This document shows, piece by piece, positions 57,583 to 64,000 of a stretch of 64,000 nucleotides of DNA (within the stretch, counting starts at the first letter, position 1; each line of letters opens with the position of its first letter). The DNA is taken from NCBI RefSeq assembly GCF_000764305.2, contig NW_025946507.1, positions 2,191-66,190 on the forward strand. Direction: 5' to 3'. The translations under genes were made by a program, and so were the position numbers. Source of the DNA: Hyalella azteca. Taxonomy: Eukaryota > Arthropoda > Malacostraca > Amphipoda > Hyalellidae. The notes below the pieces were generated by a model that worked only from the letters and a program-made list of their open reading frames with translations, was not told the DNA's origin and did no database searches.

Positions 57583-57735
57583 TTTTTGTGTCTTGCTGAC
57601 ATGTTTGTGTCTTGCTGACATGTTTGTGTCTTGCTGACATGTTTGTGTCTTGCTGACATGTTTGTGACTTGCTGACATGTTTTTGTCTTGCTGACATGTT
57701 TTTGTCTTGCTGACATGTTTTTGTCTTGCTGAAAA
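57583..57735. repeat. 19-bp minisatellite (TGACATGTTTGTGTCTTGC)
   Basis: Eight to nine units; ORFs reading KHVSKTQTCQQ on the minus strand are artefacts. Confidence 0.9.
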
Positions 57736-57997
57736 AGGCTCAATATTTTGATTTTCGCCCAAACACCGAAGTTTTTGCCAAAATTGTCAGCCTTGTTTTT
57801 AAACAAGTATATTTTTCTGACGTCTGCTGAGGTCTCTTTGTCCAAGTCGTCATTCTGCATGACACCTTTCCTATAATTAAATAAAGGCAATTCATTTAAT
57901 TAATTAAATTAATTAATTTCTTCTAATACAGTTTTCTGGCTTCTGTTTGAACCTGATCGTGTAAGTCATCACATTGACGCCATTCCTCTAATCAAAT

Positions 57998-58120
57998 AAT
58001 ACTAATTCGTAATACTAATTAAAGGTCTAATTCGTAATTCTAATTAAAGGTCTAATTCGTAATTCTAATTAAAGGTCTAATTCGTAATTCCAATTAAAGG
58101 TCTAATTCGTAATTCTAATC
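57998..58120. repeat. 25-bp repeat (TAATTCGTAATTCTAATTAA AGGTC)
   Basis: Four to five tandem units. Confidence 0.85.
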
Positions 58121-59062
58121 AATTACAGTTTTGCCCAACCAAGGAAGTCGTAAGAAGAGACGAGGAATCATCTGCGCGTGCGCAAGGCTAACTTGTTTGC
58201 ACGAGCTTCTTCCATAATGCGCGGCCGTTAAATTGTTATCACTAAGCCACGAACGTAACATTATATTCTGCCTACTCTTCTTTATTTCACTTTTAAATAG
58301 AATTTTTTCCCTACATAAATTTCATATATAAATGTTAGAAAATTTCGTGCATCGCTAACGAAATTGGCGGCTTACGGCAAATACGAATAGCGTGAAAATT
58401 ACACATGAAACATTTTGCGTTTGTAAATTTGAAAGAGCAATTTTTCAAATTGAGATTTTTGCGATTTTTGAAAGAGCAAGAAAACAAAGCTGCAAAACTG
58501 ATGCCACCACTTCACTAAGCTCATAATGCAACATATGAAACGCTATTCATTTCACTTCATTAATTCATCCTGAAAACATGCGTTCATAGTTGCAATGTAC
58601 TGCGATGACTGACACTTCAGCGTCACGTCCTCTACATCTTGTCCCGGAAGCAAAACACTGAGTGGTAATTTACGGTCTCATTAAGTCTTCTGTTTTATGA
58701 GCTTAATTACAGAGGTTATGAAGGACGATCCCGCGACTGTTGTTGACAGGATACCGTAATAAATAAATATTTATCGATAATGTTTCCTCCATATTGATCG
58801 CTAAAGTTCCGGAAATTTTTTTTTCGCACGGTGTTACTATCATGAGAGTTCAATTAAATAAAATATTTCATAGATTCTTAATAATTTAATTCTAAGAATA
58901 AACAGTTTTCTTGTTCCAAATATCTATTGTGAACAGCAACTTAGCGCTAAGGCAGTAACCAGGTTCAGGATAGCAGCGCAGGCAGGTTCAACGCTCTAGG
59001 AACAGGTTCGGGGGGACTAGTTTATTGTTAATATATGCTTATCCGTGTCCAAGCTAAGAACA
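58121..59062. other. No gene seen
   Basis: A short GC-richer stretch at 58140-58225 without start or splice signals; otherwise AT-rich. Confidence 0.4.
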
Positions 59063-59211
59063 GGGGCCATACTTTAAAAACTCGCTAAGTCAACGTAAGT
59101 ACTTACGCTCTATTTTCTTGTCTATGATTGGTAGATTTTGCTTGAAAGGCCGTCAATGATTGGCCGATGAACTTACGATCTCTTAACTTTTTTTTTTAAA
59201 GTATGGGCTAA
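59063..59211 (+). mobile_element. MITE-like element, copy 2
   Basis: About 149 bases, starting GGGCCATACTTTAAAAACTC and ending CTTTTTTTTTTAAAGTATGGGC: terminal inverted repeats. The interior matches 50870-51020 in the opposite orientation. Confidence 0.75.
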
Positions 59212-62200
59212 GATCGCTGGGCTGTCCCTAATTGCTCGTCCTTCCCTCTTGCGTGCACGTCGGACCAGGCAAATTACTCAAGAAAATGTTTGACTGAAGC
59301 GAACATATTTTCAAGAAAATAAATTACTGATGCACGCTGACTTGAAATTTCTTGAATCTTCGTGGTGGTTAACATTAAAATGTTTCCTAATATAACATAC
59401 GTTAGAAGATTGACGCATCAAATGCTCTATTTCACTCGTATGACAATAAGCGTTTTCTCATTACTTATTAATGCTATGATTACTAACTTATAATGTTAGT
59501 ATAATGTTAGTACTAGTATAATGTAATCAATCCTTTTTTTTTATAAATACGTATTCATACATCTTTAAGCCCTTCACCTACCGATACATGGCTGCTCTCG
59601 TTCCTATACTTCAGACCGAATTATAAGTTCGTGTATTCCTGGACAACGGGTAAATTAAAAAATCATATATAAAATCTCCATGAAACGTTTTTTTGGGGCT
59701 GCTGTATCACAGTGCAATGATCATATGCGTTACTCGTTTGATAAATTCCATGTTGAACGATATATACTGATGAATTACCCCATAACAATTTAACGTCGGG
59801 ACTTACAAGGATTTCCATCAGTATTCATTTCTTGCCGCAAGATTTTGAGCTTTTGTTATTCGCAAAAAATTAAACCGAATGCTATTATTCGAGTATACCA
59901 TGGCGCATACACATAATAATTATTGTTTGTGCAAGATGTCAATGTCTTTATCTTTAATCAACGAATTAAGAAGTCGTTAATTCTGAAATCAATCTATTTT
60001 CGGTGAGGATCTTTCTTCTTAACGCTTACTCAATTAAAATTGCCTATATTGAATGTCAAGATACAGTAGACGGCATTGCGTACTTGTTATGGTTTATAGC
60101 AATAACAAACTATACAGCTATTATCTATTCTATTCTATTCTATGTCACCCTCGTCCACGTAGGCCACGCGGGCGTCGGGCTCCTAAGTTTTTACTTCAGA
60201 CTCTAAGCGACGTGCGGCTCTCGTACACGTATTTTGTATCGTTCAACTTTCGGTCTCGGCTCAGTCAAGGTTTCTTTCTTGCTTACGATGAAACTAAGCT
60301 ATTAAAAGCGCTAAATAATTTTATTTGAATGGAATTAGGACTTTTTCGCGTATATTTCCTCTAGGTTGCGTTTTTTATTCTGCGCGTTGCGAAAAAGCGC
60401 GTTGATTTTTACGTTCTTTTTATTAAGCGCATAATATTGGGTACTGTAATTGTCAAGTCATTAGCTATTGTAGCTGGGTAAAAGCTTACTGTTGCTTATG
60501 CCAAAAATATAGCATTCAGGGAGTGAAGTCTTTATGTTGAGCTGTTCACTATTTATTTTTCTCTAATTAATACGGTATACATAAATGGAAACAGTTTAGC
60601 AGTCAAGGATAATCGATAAATTTTTCAGTCTTTTACATAATTTAACGTGACAATTATTTCATGTACTCAATTTTGATCAGCATATGATATGTGGCACCAT
60701 GTTATATCTTGCACAGTTAATATACCATGCAATACCATTTGAATATGTTATATCGTGTACAATGTTACATGCTATTGCGTGGTATATATACTGTATATAT
60801 AGTACATATATTTGTATATATATACTACGAGGTATATATACTGTACAATGTACAGTACCTATATACACCGCGCAATACCATGTGACATCATGGATTGCAT
60901 AAACCACGTGACACTATCTAATACCATGTGATACTCGTGTAATTAAGGAGCGTCACCAGTATTGCTGTCACAAGAGTAACATTTTCTGCATTACCCGCCT
61001 ACCCATTTTTTGTCATTGAAATTATAGTGGCATTTCCGACGCCCATAAAAGAATGTCTGACAGGTTTCATCAAGGAGCGCCGCTCACCGTCCTAATATCG
61101 TACATAATGTCTAAGTCAAAAAATAAATTCGCCTCGCTGCATTTTCTGTATCGTGTCATTTAGATTTTTCATACACTGTCATTTACTTTAAATTTGCCAC
61201 AAAGATCCATCACTCAATTTTTAATATAGTTTCCGAACTTTATTGCAAGAAAGATTCTTGCCAACAGTTAAACTAAATTTCGTGGTCGTTCGTTCTTTCC
61301 TCAAGAACTGTCTCACACTTTCTAAACTGTCTTGTTGTTTTATCAAATTTACCAGCATTCATATCACTATGGGTAGACTTAATCTATTACCTTGAACCAA
61401 CGCTCATGCATGTGCTCGAACCAATGTCAGGCACGTAACTCCCTCTTTTTCTTGATAACACCAAATAAAGATTAAGTAATGTAGTTTTTGTAAATGATGA
61501 ATAAATGATGAATAAAAAAGACACAATAAAGACTAAATAAAGACAGAAGGGTGCAGGTTGCCTAGGGCCTTAACCCCGATGCCCTTGACTGTGTGGTCAG
61601 GTCGGCCTGCAGTTCGGTTGACGACGATTTTTTTTATAGCGCGAGGCAAAAAATATATATTATGTACGTTCGTTATAGCATGAACATTAAACGCAGATTA
61701 TTCTTTAAAGATATCCAATAGTATCGCGGGGCTATAATTTCGATTGAATTTCTCTCCAGGTTATTTATGTTGTTAAAGCGTCCTTCTCAAAAATTGCTGA
61801 CAAAAAAAAACTGCAAACTTCAATGACATGCAACTTTTTGATCCTCACCAATTAATCGAGATGAGACCATTGTTTTCAATTCAGTGTTCCTTTGCTTCTT
61901 CAATTTATATAGAAGTATGCAATCGGTATTTTTTTATATATTTGAAGGTCAAATATATAATCATTTGAAGGTCATATCATGATAGGGATGGACAAGCCTT
62001 TTAAATTTTAAGGCCGGGCGCTCTTCAGATTGGGGATGACGTCATGAATAGACTTCAAGAAGGCACACAGGCTAACGAATTTGAACGTAATATTGCGTTG
62101 TGTTTGATAGCCGAGCAGTTTTATTCGGCTCGTTGATTCAGATAAGAGTGACTCCGAAAGGAAACCTGGAATGTTATTAGCATCATTTCAAACGACTGCA

Positions 62201-62319
62201 TATCTATTCAAATTTCACTACCAATTTTAAGTTGGGGTCGAATAGGACGCCAGGAGGCCATTTTTGTGAGACTTTATTTCGACATGAACGAAATTATTTT
62301 TGATCATGATGTGTCGCTG
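59212..62319. other. No gene seen
   Basis: AT-rich. At 60770-60860 there is a dense TATATA/GTATATAT tract with quasi-palindromic flanks. Short ORFs lack support. Confidence 0.4.
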
Positions 62320-62475
62320 GAGAAATTGTCGCATCATAATCGACTAAAATTGGGTTAAAATATTTCAATAACACCGGCAAAAGTTATAACTATNCGCTGG
62401 AGAAATTGTCGCATCATAATCGACTAAAATTTGGCTAAAATGGTTCAATAAAACCGGCAAAAAGTTATAACTATG
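62315..62475. repeat. ~79-bp duplication around a lone N
   Basis: CGCTGGAGAAATTGTCGCAT onward occurs at 62315 and again at 62395, separated by an N at 62394. Probably unmerged contig ends. Confidence 0.8.
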
Positions 62476-62819
62476 ACCAAGGCGCTGCAAGCAAAAGTCC
62501 TATACATCATTCAATTTTTTGTATGTCTTCATTGCCCAGAAGTTCGCTAACTGTACGTTATGGTCGATGCGGGGGACGGTATAAGTTCTGTTGCTCTATA
62601 TCTGAGATCAGATGTATTTCCTCTAATACCATGAATGAGGAATTCATTTATTACATTCATGATACATAGATGAGTATCATGACAACGTAAGATTGCCATG
62701 AGATGGAATCCCCTGATTTCATTCATGGTACGTGGATGAGTATCATGAGAACTTGACTAATATTACCATGAGATGCACTGCATTTTTGACGACGTTCAGA
62801 TCGCATCAGATGTGCGTCT

Positions 62820-62965
62820 GTACCTCGGACGGACGGACGGACGGTTGAGGATGGCTGTGTCCCGTACGGATGGACGGTTGAGGATGGCTGTGCCCGGTAC
62901 GGACGGACGGTTGAGGACGGCTGTGTCCCATACGGACGGACGGTTGAGGACGGCTGTGTATCGTA
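62820..62965. repeat. Minisatellite, ~30-bp unit
   Basis: Four units of TACGGACGGACGGTTGAGGA with a GGCTGTGTCCCG spacer, GC-rich. The ORF (TDGRLRMAVSR repeats) is unsupported as a gene. Confidence 0.88.
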
Positions 62966-63110
62966 CGGCTAGGCCCCGTACAGACCCGTACGTCTGTGCC
63001 CTGCAGGCTGTGCCAGTGAAGGTCGTCGGCCGATCGGATGCTGATCCCGCGGCCTGCAGTTAGCGTGGGCCTCCGCTTACATCACTTCGAGGAACACATT
63101 AACTCCTCTC

Positions 63111-63290
63111 TTAAATCTTACTCCTAAGAGTTATCTTAATCCTAAGAGTTATCTTAATCCAAAGAGTTATCTTAATCCTAAGAGTTATCTTAATCCTAAG
63201 AGTTATCTTAATCCCAAGAGTTATCTTAATCCTATGAGTTATCTTAATCCCAAGAGTTATCTTAATCCTATGAGTTATCTTAATCTTAAA
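63111..63290. repeat. 18-bp minisatellite (GAGTTATCTTAATCCTAA)
   Basis: About ten units. Confidence 0.92.
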
Positions 63291-63357
63291 ATCTGCCTCA
63301 GAAACGGTAGTTTTTATTGTCATCAACGAGCGTTCGAACTGCATTTGCGATGGTTTA

Positions 63358-63665
63358 AGTCCCAGTCCACACGCGGTACAGTCCATTGCGTTGCAGTGTC
63401 CCAGTCCACACGCGGTGCAGTCCATTGCGTTGCAGTGTCCCAGTCCACACGCGGTACAGTCCATTTCGTTGCAGTGTCCCAGTCCACACGCGGTACAGTC
63501 CATTGCGTTGCAGTGTCCCAGTCTACACGCGGGACAGTCCATTTCGTTGCAGCGTACCAGTCTACACGCTGGACACTTCATTGCGTTAAAGTGTCCCAGT
63601 CCACACGCGGGACAGTCCATTGCGTTGCAGTGTCCCAGTCCACGCGCGGTACAGTCCATTGCGTT
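63358..63665. repeat. 39-bp minisatellite (CAGTCCACACGCGGTACAGT ...)
   Basis: Eight units ending CCATTGCGTTGCAGTGTCC. Divisible by three, so both strands show long repeat ORFs. Confidence 0.92.
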
Positions 63666-64000
63666 AGATCCATCCGTTTACTCGGATGCGTTTCACAATA
63701 CGCGTGACATTGGGCAGCTCAGGTATAGGTTCATACTGCTTTATCTTGTACGCAATCTGTCTTCTCGAACAAACACTTTCTTTAACATTTATACAATTAT
63801 CATTGAACTTCTAATTTATTATAGATTTACACACAGATATATATTCATTAGAAGTCAAATATTTAATTTACCTTACTCGCAATCTCTATTCTCGACCAAA
63901 CAATTTCTAAAACATTCATTTATAATTATTCTACTTCTCATTTATTATAGGTTTAAACACACACGTATATATTCTTTAAAACCCTTATATTTTAATAATA
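63666..64000. other. No gene seen
   Basis: AT-rich, with a diverged ~120-bp repetition (CTTGTACGCAATCTGTCTTC versus CTTACTCGCAATCTCTATTC). Confidence 0.4.

Noticed and set aside
57502..57890. KHVSKTQTCQQ repeat ORFs
   Set aside because: 19-bp minisatellite; three frames cycle through the same repeat.
62773..63063. 96-codon TDGRLRMAVSR repeat ORF
   Set aside because: GC-rich minisatellite with no splice or start context.
63111..63707. Long ORFs on both strands (CTACGLGHCNAMD and QSTRGTVHCVAVS repeats)
   Set aside because: 18-bp and 39-bp minisatellites keep frames open by arithmetic; no gene context.

Overview
This is animal nuclear DNA: AT-rich, full of introns, dense in minisatellites and microsatellites, with no bacterial-style gene packing. 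Arthropod, probably crustacean, is my best guess from genome texture and protein style, but no single feature proves it. The sequence is a draft assembly. It carries five complete 38-bp Nextera mate-pair junctions (two inverted copies of the 19-bp Tn5 mosaic end), two partial ones, several lone N's flanked by duplicated sequence, and one ~98-bp N run. Order and copy number near those marks cannot be trusted.

Layout. 0.2-1.0 kb (+): last exon of a Golgi carbohydrate sulfotransferase. 5.7-7.3 kb (-): two 3' exons of an unrecognised membrane protein. 12.3-17.6 kb (-): five phase-compatible exons of a large PY-motif protein with a C-terminal membrane anchor. 18-33 kb: mostly repeats, including a block (20.7-25.55 kb) present again in shortened form (28.1-30.3 kb) around a fragment of the next gene. 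33.5-47 kb (+): the main gene, a secreted protein built of three tandem UPF0462 (C4orf33-like) domains. 48.5 and 49.3 kb (+): two candidate 5' exons. 49.3-64 kb: minisatellites, MITE-like elements and otherwise featureless DNA, possibly a long first intron.

The UPF0462 gene is the most interesting object. Splice phases chain from a 14-nt start exon (33488) through a signal-peptide exon (35578-35649) into domain exons repeating the same A-B-C-E-F exon pattern. The single-domain relative I know (human C4orf33) has no signal peptide as I recall it. Here three domains appear in one secreted, sequon-rich chain. Domain 1 lacks one exon in the assembly, domain 2 is interrupted by the N gap, and domain 3 is complete.

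A second theme is that minisatellites repeatedly sit exactly on exon-intron boundaries, their units copying the exon tail plus the GT donor (or the acceptor plus exon start). This occurs at least six times in the UPF0462 gene, with a related case in the PY-motif gene. Mobile DNA includes a dispersed ~150-bp element with a tetranucleotide core and terminal hairpin (Helentron/DINE-like by structure), a 183-bp foldback MITE, and two other MITE-like families.
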